The notes: generated by a model not told the origin, from the sequence alone. A stretch of 33,219 bases of DNA from Selenomonadaceae bacterium UBA2897 (GCA_002350105.1 DEDT01000001.1:1-33219), one strand, 5' to 3'; positions 6,579 through 15,158 are shown, numbered from the stretch's first letter. Translations and numbers: made by a program.

Positions 6579-9500
6579 TATACTGCCTCCTTCTGCTGCT
6601 CGCCATGCAGCCCGGCTTTCTCCAGCGCCTCCTCATCCCCGGCCATGATCATAAGGATATAGGTTGCGCAATTCGTGATGTTCTCCTTTTCCTTCGCGCC
6701 GAGAGTAAAACGGTAACCCTTACCCCCGAGCGCCTGCATGCGGCGGCCGAATACCTTATCGAGGCGCACGAGCGCCTGCACGGGCAGCTTGTGCCCCTCG
6801 CAGAGCGAGAAGTCGAGCGCCTGCGGCTGCTCCGAGACGGATTTCAGCCAAAGATCACGCGCATAATTCTTGATGCGGGCGATGGACAACAGACGCATGA
6901 CGGGCTTCGTCGGCTCGCCGAAGCGGTCGATGAGCTCGTCTAAGAGCTCGCGCACTTCCTGATTCGTGCGGATCGCGGCGATGCGCTGGTAAATCTCGAT
7001 CTTGTGCATGGCGTCGTCGATATAGCCGCCGTCAATATAGGCCTCGGCATGCAGGTTGATGAGCGGATCCGGCCGCTCCTCCGTCTCGGGCTGTTCGCCT
7101 TTCTGCAGTTTCTCCACGGCCTCTTCCAGCAGCTTGCAGTACATCTCGAAGCCGACGCTCGCGATGTGACCGTGCTGCTGGGAGCCCAGCAGATTGCCCG
7201 CACCGCGGATTTCGAGATCGCGCATGGCAATTTTAAAACCCGCACCAAGCTCCGCGAACTCCTTCATGGCCTGCAGGCGCTTCTCCGCCGTCTCTGTGAG
7301 CACCTTGTCCGCCTGATAGACGAAGTAGGCAAAGGCCATGTGATGGGAACGGCCCACGCGACCGCGCATCTGATAGAGCTGTGAAAGGCCGAAGTGGTCG
7401 GCGTTATAGACGATAATCGTGTTCGCGTTGGCGACATCGAGGCCATTCTCCACGATGGACGTGGCGAGCAGAACATCGGCCTTGCCCTCGTAGAAATCCA
7501 TCATCACGCGCTCCAGCACTTCCTCCGGCATCTGGCCGTGTGCCACGCGGATGCGCGCTTCCGGCACGATGGCCTGCAGATGCTCGTACATGCGCTCGAT
7601 GGTATCGACGCGGTTGTAGATAAAGAAGACCTGGCCGCCGCGCTTGATCTCGCGCCGGACTGCGTTGGCCATGATGCCGTCGTTGTTCTCCACGACGTAG
7701 GTCTGCACGGGGAAGCGCTCGGCCGGCGGCGTCTCGATGATGCTCATATCACGCGCGCCGACGAGCGACATATGCAGCGTGCGCGGAATCGGCGTGGCAG
7801 AGAGCGTCAGCACATCGATGCCCGCCGCGAGGCTGCGGATCTTGTCCTTCTGCTTCACGCCGAAGCGCTGTTCCTCGTCGACGATGAGCAGGCCAAGTTC
7901 CTTGAACTTCACGCGGTGCTGGTTGAGGATGGCATGCGTGCCGATGAGGATATCGACTTTGCCTGCCGCGACATTTTCCAGTGTCGCCTTCTGCTCCTTC
8001 GCCGTGCGGAAGCGGCAGAGCACGTCCACCTTGGGTGGGAAATCGTGAAAACGCGCCGTGAAGGTCTGATAGTGCTGCATCGCGAGCACAGTCGTCGGCA
8101 CGAGCACGGCCACCTGCTTGCCGTCCATGGCCGCCTTGTAGGCCGCGCGAATCGCGACTTCCGTCTTGCCGAAGCCCACGTCACCGCAGAGCAGGCGATC
8201 CATAGGCTTTTCCTTTTCCATGTCCGCCTTGATTTCCGCAATGGCACGCAGTTGGTCATCCGTCTCCTGATAGGGGAAAGCATCCTCGAATTCGCGCTGC
8301 GAGCTGTCGTCGGGCGAAAAGGCATAGCCCCGGGCCTGCTTGCGCTTGGCGTAGATGGCGATGAGCTTCTTCGCGATGTCCTCGACAGACTTCTTCGCAC
8401 GCGCCTTGGCCTTGATCCACTCCGTGCCACCCATGCGGTGCAGGCGCGGCACTTCGCCCTCCGTGCCGATATACTTCTGCAGCAGCTGCACCTGGTCCGT
8501 AGGCACGTAGAGCTTGTCGTCGCCGCCATACTTGATATGCAGATAATCCTTATGAATGCCGCCGACATCGAGCGTCTCCACACCGAGGTACTTGCCGATA
8601 CCGTGGTTGACGTGCACGACGTAGTCGCCCGGCCTGATCTCGCGGAAATGCGCGATACGCTCGCCCTTCGGCGCGCGCGACGCCGTACGACGCTTCTGAT
8701 GGCCGAAGATATCCTGCTCCGTTACGACGACGAGACGGTCGGCGCCCATCTCGAAGCCTGCGCTAAGTTTGCCCAGCTGGATGTTGAGGCAGTTATCCCG
8801 CAGCTCCGTGCCCTCAGGCTGCACGAGTGCCGGCAGACGATGCCGGGCCATGAGCTCACGCAGCTGATCTGCCTTCTCCTTCGTACCGAGCAGCAGCAGC
8901 ACGCGCTGCTTATTCTCCAGCCAGCGCTCGGCCTCGTTCTCCAGCAAATCCATCTGGCGTTGGAATGGCGTCATGTTCGTGGCCGTGAAGCTCACGGTCG
9001 TATCCGGATCCGCACCGTGAATCTGCTGCAGCATCAGCGCCGTATAGATGACCTGATGGCCTGTAGCCACGGCCAACAAATCATCCCAGGAAAAGGTCTT
9101 CGCCTTAAGCTCCGGATTCTCCTTAACTGCCGAGCGGATGGCCTCGCGCAGGCGAATGGGTTCATCGAAGACGATGGTACTATGTTCGCCGAGGTAGCTA
9201 AGAAAGACCTCGGGCTTACCCGCCGCATCCGTGCGCGCGAGCGGCATGACGACCACATCGCCGATATTGCGGATGGAGCGCTTCGTGTCCACATCAAACT
9301 CACGCAAGGAGTCGATTTCATCGTCGAAGAACTCGAGGCGCACGGGGCACTCATTATTGATGGGATAGATATCGACGATACCGCCGCGCGCGTTGAACTG
9401 TCCTTTCGTCTCCACTTCATCGGCCGACTCATAGCCGAGCTGCACGAGACGCTGCAGCAGCTGACCACGCTCCAGGACATCCCCCGTGCGCACGGTCAGG

Positions 9501-9913
9501 GAGAGACGCTCGAAATCCTGACGACTCATGCCTTTCTGCACGGCCGCGTCTGCCGTGGCGAGCACGATGACGGGCTCCTGACGCACGAGGCGGCCCAGGA
9601 TCTCCATGCGGCGCGCCGCGCGGTCCATGCTCCCCACCGCGGCCTGCACGGCCAGCACATCGAGCTCCGGCAGCTCCAGCACCGGCACGTCCGGCAGCAG
9701 GCTCTGCAGGTTCTCGCGCCAGCTGTTTAGCGCGGGTAGGTCATGCACGAGCACCACCACCGGTTCGCCTGCAGGCAGGCTGGCCGCGAGCACCGCATGC
9801 TTAAAAGCTCCGCCCAGGCCATACGCCAGCGTCTGCGCCGGCTCGCCCGCCAGCACTGACTGCAGCCGACGTACCTGCCCATCCTGTCGCAACGCTGCAA
9901 ATAATGAATCCAT
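6578..9913 (-). CDS. mfd: Transcription-repair coupling factor Mfd
   Basis: This 1111-residue protein removes RNA polymerase stalled at DNA lesions and recruits UvrA. The N-terminal UvrB-like part includes TKGQFNARGGIVDIYPIN. The RNA-polymerase-interacting, CarD-like domain is near residue 430 (GDYVVHVNHGIGKYLGVE). The RecG-like SF2 motor has Walker A GDVGFGKTE near residue 576, DEEQ near residue 676, TLSATPIPRTL, and the motif VI region YQMRGRVGRS. The C-terminal regulatory domain (D7) contains LYAEAYIDGGYI-like sequence and a basic helical end. The length fits the family. The ATG at 9913 is preceded by GGAGAGAG. The gene is followed without a gap by the methylase gene, as mfd is near yabN in Bacillus. 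Confidence 0.97.
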   Translation of the reverse strand: MDSLFAALRQDGQVRRLQSVLAGEPAQTLAYGLGGAFKHAVLAASLPAGEPVVVLVHDLPALNSWRENLQSLLPDVPVLELPELDVLAVQAAVGSMDRAARRMEILGRLVRQEPVIVLATADAAVQKGMSRQDFERLSLTVRTGDVLERGQLLQRLVQLGYESADEVETKGQFNARGGIVDIYPINNECPVRLEFFDDEIDSLREFDVDTKRSIRNIGDVVVMPLARTDAAGKPEVFLSYLGEHSTIVFDEPIRLREAIRSAVKENPELKAKTFSWDDLLAVATGHQVIYTALMLQQIHGADPDTTVSFTATNMTPFQRQMDLLENEAERWLENKQRVLLLLGTKEKADQLRELMARHRLPALVQPEGTELRDNCLNIQLGKLSAGFEMGADRLVVVTEQDIFGHQKRRTASRAPKGERIAHFREIRPGDYVVHVNHGIGKYLGVETLDVGGIHKDYLHIKYGGDDKLYVPTDQVQLLQKYIGTEGEVPRLHRMGGTEWIKAKARAKKSVEDIAKKLIAIYAKRKQARGYAFSPDDSSQREFEDAFPYQETDDQLRAIAEIKADMEKEKPMDRLLCGDVGFGKTEVAIRAAYKAAMDGKQVAVLVPTTVLAMQHYQTFTARFHDFPPKVDVLCRFRTAKEQKATLENVAAGKVDILIGTHAILNQHRVKFKELGLLIVDEEQRFGVKQKDKIRSLAAGIDVLTLSATPIPRTLHMSLVGARDMSIIETPPAERFPVQTYVVENNDGIMANAVRREIKRGGQVFFIYNRVDTIERMYEHLQAIVPEARIRVAHGQMPEEVLERVMMDFYEGKADVLLATSIVENGLDVANANTIIVYNADHFGLSQLYQMRGRVGRSHHMAFAYFVYQADKVLTETAEKRLQAMKEFAELGAGFKIAMRDLEIRGAGNLLGSQQHGHIASVGFEMYCKLLEEAVEKLQKGEQPETEERPDPLINLHAEAYIDGGYIDDAMHKIEIYQRIAAIRTNQEVRELLDELIDRFGEPTKPVMRLLSIARIKNYARDLWLKSVSEQPQALDFSLCEGHKLPVQALVRLDKVFGRRMQALGGKGYRFTLGAKEKENITNCATYILMIMAGDEEALEKAGLHGEQQKEAV

Positions 9914-9958
9914 GTAATTCTCTCTCCAAACTATCTTCTCAGGCGCAAGATAAACGCC

Positions 9959-10000
9959 AAAAGGGGACCGTCAGTGCACACAGGCACCGATAGTCCCTTT
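9959..10000 (-). terminator. Terminator between the zinc-ribbon gene and mfd
   Basis: Minus strand: GGGAC (9997-9993) pairs with GTCCC (9968-9964). Inside it TCGGTGC pairs with GCACTGA through one G-T wobble, with a 6-base loop. The hairpin is followed by C then TTTT. The T-run is short but the stem is long. Confidence 0.7.
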
Positions 10001-10038
10001 GTCTTTGCTGTTGTTGTAAAACCATATCTATCTTATTC

Positions 10039-10671
10039 CTATTTTCCCGGTACGTCAAGCAACGTTCCCGGCTGCCAGGCAACGTGACGCAGGCAGTTCG
10101 GCGTGAGCTGGCGCAGATCCGCCGCCGAAGCCATGGGCAGGCTGCAGCTGCTGCCACAGCTCTGGCACTCCAGGAGGATGCTATCGCCTAAAATGCCCCC
10201 CGACAGCGCGTGGCTGCCGCATGCACAGCTCAGCCCCCCCGCTGCAACGAGGTCATGCAGGCGGTTCATGGCCGCGAGCAGCAGCTGCTGGCGTGCGAGC
10301 TGCTGCTCGCCCTCCTCCGGATGCAGGGCATCATACTCTGCAGCATTGAAATCCAGAAACTCCGCAATGGCCTGCCATTTGCCGAGATAGCCCAACTCGA
10401 AATGATCGTTCTGACAGTAGAGCTTTAAAAAACGGGTGTGCCGCAGCTGCCGCCAGGAGAAATGCTGCTCTGTCGTACCTCCGCAGACACTGCAGGGCAT
10501 ATATAGCACAATCCCCTTGGGCTGCAGGTCGTAGTGCGCGAGCTCGTGGCCGCAGTTTTCGCAATGCAGGCTGTGGTCAGAGCCGCCGCCAAACAGGCGG
10601 ATATCCTGCAGCTGAACCTTGCCGCAGGCTGGACAATAGAAAGCCGCAGCGCACACCGTATCGATCAGCAT
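10039..10671 (-). CDS. Cysteine-rich zinc-ribbon protein of unknown function
   Basis: I do not recognise a family. The protein has 210 residues and repeated Cys-x2-Cys knuckles: CPACG at 13-17, CENCG near 36, CSVCGG near 60, then CACG and CQSCGSSC near the C terminus. That is enough for two or three zinc ribbons. The middle is helical and acidic (NAAEYDALHPEEGEQQLARQQLLL). It has no signal peptide or membrane helix. The CENCGHELAHYDLQPKGIVLYMPCSVCGG arrangement suggests a nucleic-acid- or protein-binding scaffold; this is only an inference. The ATG at 10671 is preceded by a G-rich site (AAGGGGGG). It is transcribed alone: the pyrG terminator lies upstream and its own terminator precedes mfd. 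Confidence 0.75.
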   Translation of the reverse strand: MLIDTVCAAAFYCPACGKVQLQDIRLFGGGSDHSLHCENCGHELAHYDLQPKGIVLYMPCSVCGGTTEQHFSWRQLRHTRFLKLYCQNDHFELGYLGKWQAIAEFLDFNAAEYDALHPEEGEQQLARQQLLLAAMNRLHDLVAAGGLSCACGSHALSGGILGDSILLECQSCGSSCSLPMASAADLRQLTPNCLRHVAWQPGTLLDVPGK

Positions 10672-10802
10672 AACCGTCCCCCCTTCCTTTATTCCGTCCT
10701 TCTCTTTTCTTCGCTGCTCCTCTTGTTGCTTTTGAACATTTTCTACTGACCTATTTCGCCGCTATAGGCTATATTCCTGCTAATTACAGATTAAAACACG
10801 CA
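10672..10802. other. Intergenic leader with strand-asymmetric purine tract
   Basis: Read on the minus strand, the 70 or so bases before the zinc-ribbon gene are strongly purine-rich (AGAGGAGCAGCGAAGAAAAG and more). A weak -10-like TATAGC lies further up. I find no clear promoter or hairpin. Confidence 0.4.
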
Positions 10803-10836
10803 TAAAAAAGAGGACCGTCTCAACCAACGGTCCTCT
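10803..10836 (-). terminator. pyrG terminator
   Basis: Minus strand: AGAGGACCGT (10836-10827), 8-base loop, ACGGTCCTCT (10818-10809), then TTTTTTA. A perfect 10-bp stem 18 bases after the pyrG stop. Confidence 0.92.
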
Positions 10837-10853
10837 CGGGGAAAATATACTAA

Positions 10854-12458
10854 TTACTGCTGCTGCAAGGCGGCCTTCACGAAATCGCGGAACAACGGAT
10901 GTGGGTTGTTCGGGCGGGATTTCAGCTCTGGATGCGCCTGCGTGCCCACAAACCAGGGGTGATCCTTGACCTCGATCATCTCGACGAGGCTGTCATCCGG
11001 AAGCGTACCCGCGATGACAAGGCCCTTCGAGGTCATGGCCTCGCGGTACTGGTTGTTGAACTCATAGCGATGGCGATGGCGCTCAGCAATGTCCGTCGTG
11101 CCATAGGCTGCATAGGAATGCGTATCCAGCGCAAGCTTGCAGGGGTAGGAGCCAAGACGCATCGTGCCCCCCTTGTTCTCCACGCCCTGCTGCGACTCCA
11201 TGAGGTCGATGACCGGATGCTTCGTCTCCTCGTCGAACTCGGAGCTGTTCGCATCCGTCATGCCGCAGACGTGGCGCGCGAACTCGATGACCGCGCACTG
11301 CATGCCGAGGCAGAGGCCAAGGAACGGCAGCTTATGCTCGCGTGCGTACTGGATGGCCTTGATCTTGCCCTCGATGCCGCGATCGCCGAAGCCCCCCGGT
11401 ACGAGGATCCCCTTGCAGCCCACGAAGACCTCGTCGAGGTCCGTCTCCGGATCCTCGATTTCCTCTGCGTTGACCCAGTGAATCTTGACCTGCGCATCAT
11501 TGGCGATACCGCCGTGGTGCAGGGCCTCGGTCACGGAGATATAGGCATCGGGCAGTTCGACGTACTTGCCAACGACCGCGACCTTGACCTTCTTGGACGG
11601 ATGCTGGATCTTGTAGACCATCTTCTCCCAATCGGACATATCGGCCGGGCCATAGTCCATGTTCAGCTTCTGCAGAGCGATCTTGTCAAGGCCCTCTTTC
11701 TGCATCATCAGGGGCACCTCGTAGATCGTCGAGGCCGTGCGGTTCTCGATGACAGCCTCCGGCTGCACATCGCAGAACATCGCGATCTTTTCCTTCATGT
11801 CCTTGGAGATGGGTTTCTCCGTGCGGCAAACGAGGATATCCGGCTGGATACCGATGGCACGCAGCTCCTTGACGCTGTGCTGCGTCGGCTTCGTCTTGAG
11901 CTCGCCGGCAGCCGAGATATACGGCAGCAGCGTGACATGGATATAGAGCGTATCGCGCGGGCCGACTTCCTTTTTGACCTGACGGATGGCCTCGAGAAAC
12001 GGCTGGCTCTCGATATCGCCGACCGTGCCGCCGATCTCCGTGATGACGACATCTGCGCCATCCGCCTTGCCTACGTCATAGACCTTCTGCTTGATCTCGT
12101 TCGTGATATGCGGGATGACCTGTACCGTCGAGCCGAGGTACTCGCCGCGGCGCTCCTTGCCGATGACAGAGGAGTAGACCTTGCCCGTCGTGATATTGGA
12201 ATTCTTCGTGAGGTTGATATCGATGAAACGCTCATAATGGCCGAGATCGAGGTCCGTCTCCGCACCATCGTCCGTGACGAATACCTCGCCGTGCTGGTAA
12301 GGGCTCATCGTGCCCGGATCGATGTTGATGTACGGATCGAACTTCTGGATCGTCACCTTGATGCCGCGGCTCTTGAGCAGACGTCCGAGGGAAGCGGCCG
12401 TGATGCCCTTGCCCAGGGACGAAACCACACCACCGGTAACGAAAATATACTTTGCCAT
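10854..12458 (-). CDS. pyrG: CTP synthase
   Basis: This 534-residue cytosolic enzyme makes CTP from UTP, ATP and glutamine-derived ammonia. The N-terminal amidoligase domain begins KYIFVTGGVVSSLGKGI, with the conserved KFDPYINIDPGTMSPYQHGE region and the ITEIGGTVGDIES motif. The C-terminal class I glutamine amidotransferase has LVPGGFGDRG, the nucleophile cysteine in GLCLGMQC (about residue 381) and the His/Glu pair in AHPELKSRP. The frame is open to 12512, but the start is ATG 12458: AGGAGG lies 6 bases upstream and homologues begin MAKYIFVTGG. It follows rpoE by 93 bases with its own promoter-like site, the same rpoE-pyrG order as Bacillus. Confidence 0.97.
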   Translation of the reverse strand: MAKYIFVTGGVVSSLGKGITAASLGRLLKSRGIKVTIQKFDPYINIDPGTMSPYQHGEVFVTDDGAETDLDLGHYERFIDINLTKNSNITTGKVYSSVIGKERRGEYLGSTVQVIPHITNEIKQKVYDVGKADGADVVITEIGGTVGDIESQPFLEAIRQVKKEVGPRDTLYIHVTLLPYISAAGELKTKPTQHSVKELRAIGIQPDILVCRTEKPISKDMKEKIAMFCDVQPEAVIENRTASTIYEVPLMMQKEGLDKIALQKLNMDYGPADMSDWEKMVYKIQHPSKKVKVAVVGKYVELPDAYISVTEALHHGGIANDAQVKIHWVNAEEIEDPETDLDEVFVGCKGILVPGGFGDRGIEGKIKAIQYAREHKLPFLGLCLGMQCAVIEFARHVCGMTDANSSEFDEETKHPVIDLMESQQGVENKGGTMRLGSYPCKLALDTHSYAAYGTTDIAERHRHRYEFNNQYREAMTSKGLVIAGTLPDDSLVEMIEVKDHPWFVGTQAHPELKSRPNNPHPLFRDFVKAALQQQ

Positions 12459-12479
12459 GGAACTGCCTCCTGTTTCTCC

Positions 12480-12501
12480 GGGAACGCCCGAAGGCGTCCC
12501 C
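12480..12501 (-). other. pyrG leader hairpin with UUCG loop
   Basis: Minus strand: GGGGACGCC, loop TTCG, GGCGTTCCC. This is a 9-bp stem (one G-T pair) capped by a very stable UUCG tetraloop, ending 21 bases before the pyrG start. No T-run follows, so it is not a normal terminator. Confidence 0.6.
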
Positions 12502-12519
12502 ACCACACACATGAAGAAT

Positions 12520-12549
12520 ATATTACCCCCTGCCCGGGGACGGTGTCAA
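12520..12549 (-). promoter_or_regulatory. pyrG promoter
   Basis: Minus strand: TTGACA (12549-12544), 18-base G/C-rich spacer, TAATAT (12525-12520). It starts just after the rpoE stop, so pyrG can be transcribed separately from the upstream genes. Confidence 0.6.
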
Positions 12550-12551
12550 GG

Positions 12552-12884
12552 TTATTCCTGAATGCTCTCCAGCTTCTTCTTGCGGTCGCTGCTGGCCTTG
12601 GCCGCAGCCTTGCTCACGGTCTTGCGGCGCGTACCGGCATGCGTGCGCTTCACCTCGGGCGGGTTCCACTCCGTGAGGCCCCATTTGCCTTCGCCCTCAT
12701 AGTGGAAACGGCTATCCATGTTAATCAGCGTGTAGACTTCCGAAATGGCGGCCGATAAGTTCTGCACCGGCTTATGCTTCTTATCGATGACCTCGAGCAC
12801 CAAATCTTTGTAATAGATGGTCTTGCCCGCCTGCGACAGAATGTAGTAGGCAATATCGACTTCCGAGCTGTTGACGAAATCCAT
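12552..12884 (-). CDS. rpoE: RNA polymerase delta subunit (RpoE, HARE-HTH domain) with a basic tail
   Basis: This 110-residue protein has the N-terminal HARE-HTH fold of the Firmicute delta factor: VDIAYYILSQAGKTIYYKDLVLEVIDKK, then AAISEVYTLINMDSRFHYEGEGKWGLTEW. Delta binds RNA polymerase core, weakens nucleic-acid binding and speeds recycling. In Bacillus the rest of the protein is a long, highly acidic tail. Here residues 76-110 are instead rich in Lys and Arg (KRTHAGTRRKTVSKAAAK, DRKKK). Start at ATG 12884 with GGGAGAA upstream; the frame is open to 12956 but that would overlap argS. It lies between argS and pyrG, as expected for rpoE. Confidence 0.88.
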   Translation of the reverse strand: MDFVNSSEVDIAYYILSQAGKTIYYKDLVLEVIDKKHKPVQNLSAAISEVYTLINMDSRFHYEGEGKWGLTEWNPPEVKRTHAGTRRKTVSKAAAKASSDRKKKLESIQE

Positions 12885-12912
12885 GAAACTTTCTCCCTTC
12901 AATCTGCAATGA

Positions 12913-14568
12913 TTACATATGTTCCGGTGCCGAGACCCCGAGGATGCCCAGGGCATGGCGGATGACGTGCGCCGTCACCTGCACGAGGGCCAGACGGGCC
13001 TCGCCGAGCGCGTCACCGACGCCCATGATGCGGCATTTGTTGTAGAAACTATGGAACAGGGCCGCGAGGTCGTAGCTATAGCGCGCGATCTGCTGCGGCG
13101 CATAGTCTCGGGCCGCACGCTCGATGACTTCGGGATACTCTTCGATTTTCTTGATGAGCTCTATCTCCGCTTCCTCTTTCAGCAGGCCGAGCTGTGGCTT
13201 GTCGCCGAGCTTCAGCCCTGCCTCATCGGCCTGACGGAAGATGCTGCAAATACGTGCGTGCGCGTACTGGATGTAGTAGACCGGGTTATCGTTCGACTTC
13301 TTCTTCGCGAGGTCGAGATCGAAGTCCAGCTGGCTGTCGAGAGAACGCATGAGGAAGAAGTAACGCGCAGCGTCCGTACCGACTTCCTCAATGAGCTCGT
13401 TGAGTGTCACGCTCTGACCCGTACGCTTCGACATCTTGACGAGCTCACCATCGCGGTAGAGTGCTACCATCTGCAGCAGCAGGACCGTGAGTTTCTCCGG
13501 ATCATGGCCGAGTGCCTGCATCGCCGCCTTGACGCGCGCGATGTAGCCGTGATGATCCGCGCCCCAGATATTGATGATACGGCCGAACCCGCGCTCGTAC
13601 TTATTATGGTGGTAGGCGATATCCGCGGCGAGGTACGTCGGCACGCCGTTATCGCGGATGACCACGCGATCCTTGTCATCGCCATAGGCCGTGGATTTCA
13701 GCCAAAGGGCGCCGTCTTTCTCATAGATGTTGCCGTTATCCTGCAGGATTTCCACAGCCTTTTTGACCGCATCCGGATGCAGCGTGCGCTCGCTGAACCA
13801 GTTATCGATCGTTACATTGAACTTCGCGAGATCCTCCTTGAGGATCGCGAGTTTCTCATGGTAGGCGAGATCCTTGAAGATTTCCAGGCGCTCCTGCTCC
13901 TCCATCTTCAGGTACTTATCGCCATCCTTATCGATGATGCGCTGCGCCGTGACCTTAATATCCTCACCATGGTAGCCGTTCTCCGGGAACTCCGTCTCCT
14001 GCCCCAGCAGCTCCAGATAGCGCGCATTCACAGACTGCGCGAGGATGTTCATCTGGTTGCCGGCATCGTTGATATAGTACTCGCTCTCGACGGGATAGCC
14101 CGCTGCCCGCAACAGGTTCACCAGCGCAGAGCCGGCTGCCGCGCCGCGGCCATGGCCGACATGCAGCGGCCCCGTCGGGTTAGCGCTCACGTACTCCACC
14201 TGAATCTTCGGCCCATCTTTTTTCGTCAGCTGGCCGTAGGCCTCCCCCGCCGCAAAGATCTGCGCGAAATTATCGTAGAGCACATCGCCCTGCAGATAAA
14301 AGTTCAGGAAGCCCGGACCCGCAACCTGCGTGTGGTCGAGCCAGTCGCCCTGAATGCGCTTCGCGAGCTCCTCGGCAATCTTGCGCGGATTCTGATGGAA
14401 GACGCGTGCCGACTGCATGGCGAAGTTCGTGGCGAAGTCGCCGTACTCCTTCTGCGGCGGTACCGACAGCTCCACCCTGGGCAGCTCGCCCGCCGGGAAT
14501 ACGCCCTCGGCCACGGCCGCCTCTGCCGCCGCCTTGATGGCCGCCGCCAGTGTTTCTTTAATCTCCAA
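12913..14568 (-). CDS. argS: Arginyl-tRNA synthetase
   Basis: This 551-residue class I synthetase charges tRNA-Arg. It has the N-terminal additional domain typical of ArgRS (EYGDFATNFAMQSA), the HIGH-like motif in SANPTGPLHVGHGRG (HVGH at 136-139), the YINDAGNQM segment, and KMSKRTG at 378-384. The anticodon-binding DALR domain is at the C terminus (ALFHSFYNKCRIMG to VIRHALGILGV). The length is normal. The ATG at 14568 is preceded by a GGGAGGAAA-type site. It follows the DUF1934 gene by 15 bases and precedes rpoE by 28, so these are probably one operon, matching the Bacillus ywiB/argS/rpoE neighbourhood. Confidence 0.97.
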   Translation of the reverse strand: MEIKETLAAAIKAAAEAAVAEGVFPAGELPRVELSVPPQKEYGDFATNFAMQSARVFHQNPRKIAEELAKRIQGDWLDHTQVAGPGFLNFYLQGDVLYDNFAQIFAAGEAYGQLTKKDGPKIQVEYVSANPTGPLHVGHGRGAAAGSALVNLLRAAGYPVESEYYINDAGNQMNILAQSVNARYLELLGQETEFPENGYHGEDIKVTAQRIIDKDGDKYLKMEEQERLEIFKDLAYHEKLAILKEDLAKFNVTIDNWFSERTLHPDAVKKAVEILQDNGNIYEKDGALWLKSTAYGDDKDRVVIRDNGVPTYLAADIAYHHNKYERGFGRIINIWGADHHGYIARVKAAMQALGHDPEKLTVLLLQMVALYRDGELVKMSKRTGQSVTLNELIEEVGTDAARYFFLMRSLDSQLDFDLDLAKKKSNDNPVYYIQYAHARICSIFRQADEAGLKLGDKPQLGLLKEEAEIELIKKIEEYPEVIERAARDYAPQQIARYSYDLAALFHSFYNKCRIMGVGDALGEARLALVQVTAHVIRHALGILGVSAPEHM

Positions 14569-14583
14569 GAAAGTTTCCTCCCT

Positions 14584-15036
14584 TTAATTCAAGCGATGAA
14601 TATCTTCCGGTGCGCTGGCAATCTCAATGTGCAGGGTATTCTCGCTCTGATGCGCTCCCTGTACGGACAGGTCATAGCCTACGTCCACCGTGCCGCTCAC
14701 CGTACCATAGTCAATCTTCAGCTTATGCGTATAGCATGCCAGCTCCAGCGCGCCAAACGGCGTCTGATACTGGCTGTGGCTCTCATGATCCAGCGTGAAT
14801 TCCTGGCGCTGATTCACGACGCCGTGGCGCAGCAGCGTCAACTGGTCGGGGCCAATTTTCAGCACCGTCGCGGCCGTCTGCTTCTCATCGACGCTATCGT
14901 CGTCGTAGAGCACATAGTGCAGACCATTCTTGTAATAATGTCTGCCCTCAGCCTGCATGTCGATGGTATCGCGTATGCCATCCGGCCCCTGCTGGGACCC
15001 CTTGACCTTTACAATGACACGATGCATATCTGCCAA
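14584..15036 (-). CDS. DUF1934 (YwiB-like) beta-barrel protein
   Basis: This is a 150-residue member of the DUF1934 family, a lipocalin-like beta-barrel. Visible family features are the N-terminal VIVKVKGSQQGPDG strand, YYKNGLHYVLYDDD, VVNQRQEFTLDHESHSQYQTPFGALEL and YTHKLKIDYGTVSGTVDVGYDLSVQG. Biochemical role unknown. The start is most likely the TTG at 15036, because AGGAGG is 8 bases upstream. ATG 15027 is too far from that site, and ATG 15063 would put the site inside the gene. It is the first gene of the argS-rpoE operon and has a near-consensus promoter. Confidence 0.85.
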   Translation of the reverse strand: MADMHRVIVKVKGSQQGPDGIRDTIDMQAEGRHYYKNGLHYVLYDDDSVDEKQTAATVLKIGPDQLTLLRHGVVNQRQEFTLDHESHSQYQTPFGALELACYTHKLKIDYGTVSGTVDVGYDLSVQGAHQSENTLHIEIASAPEDIHRLN

Positions 15037-15073
15037 AATCAGCGCCTCCTGCAAAAAAATCATACTGTTTTAT

Positions 15074-15102
15074 ATTATAGCGAATCCCGCCATATTTGCC
15101 AA
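15074..15102 (-). promoter_or_regulatory. Promoter of the DUF1934-argS-rpoE operon
   Basis: Minus strand: TTGGCA (15102-15097), 17-base spacer, TATAAT (15079-15074). The leader to the TTG start is about 30 bases. Confidence 0.85.
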
Positions 15103-15123
15103 TAAAAATTTTGCTGCAACTCC

Positions 15124-15158
15124 CATAAGAAAGAGGCACCGCCAAACGGCGATGCCTC
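15124..15158 (-). terminator. Terminator after the chemoreceptor gene
   Basis: Minus strand: GAGGCATCGCC (15158-15148), 4-base loop, GGCGGTGCCTC (15143-15133) with one T-G wobble, then TTTCTTATG. Confidence 0.85.

Noticed and set aside
7394..9730. Very long plus-strand open frame (778 codons) opposite mfd
   Set aside because: It lies entirely antisense to mfd, a certain gene. Its translation is His/Arg/Leu-rich without any recognisable motif, a usual side effect of GC-rich codon use.
12919..15105. Long plus-strand frames opposite argS and, at 10899-12758, opposite pyrG
   Set aside because: Both mirror conserved genes, have low-complexity Asp/Arg/Leu-rich translations, and lack good ribosome binding sites.
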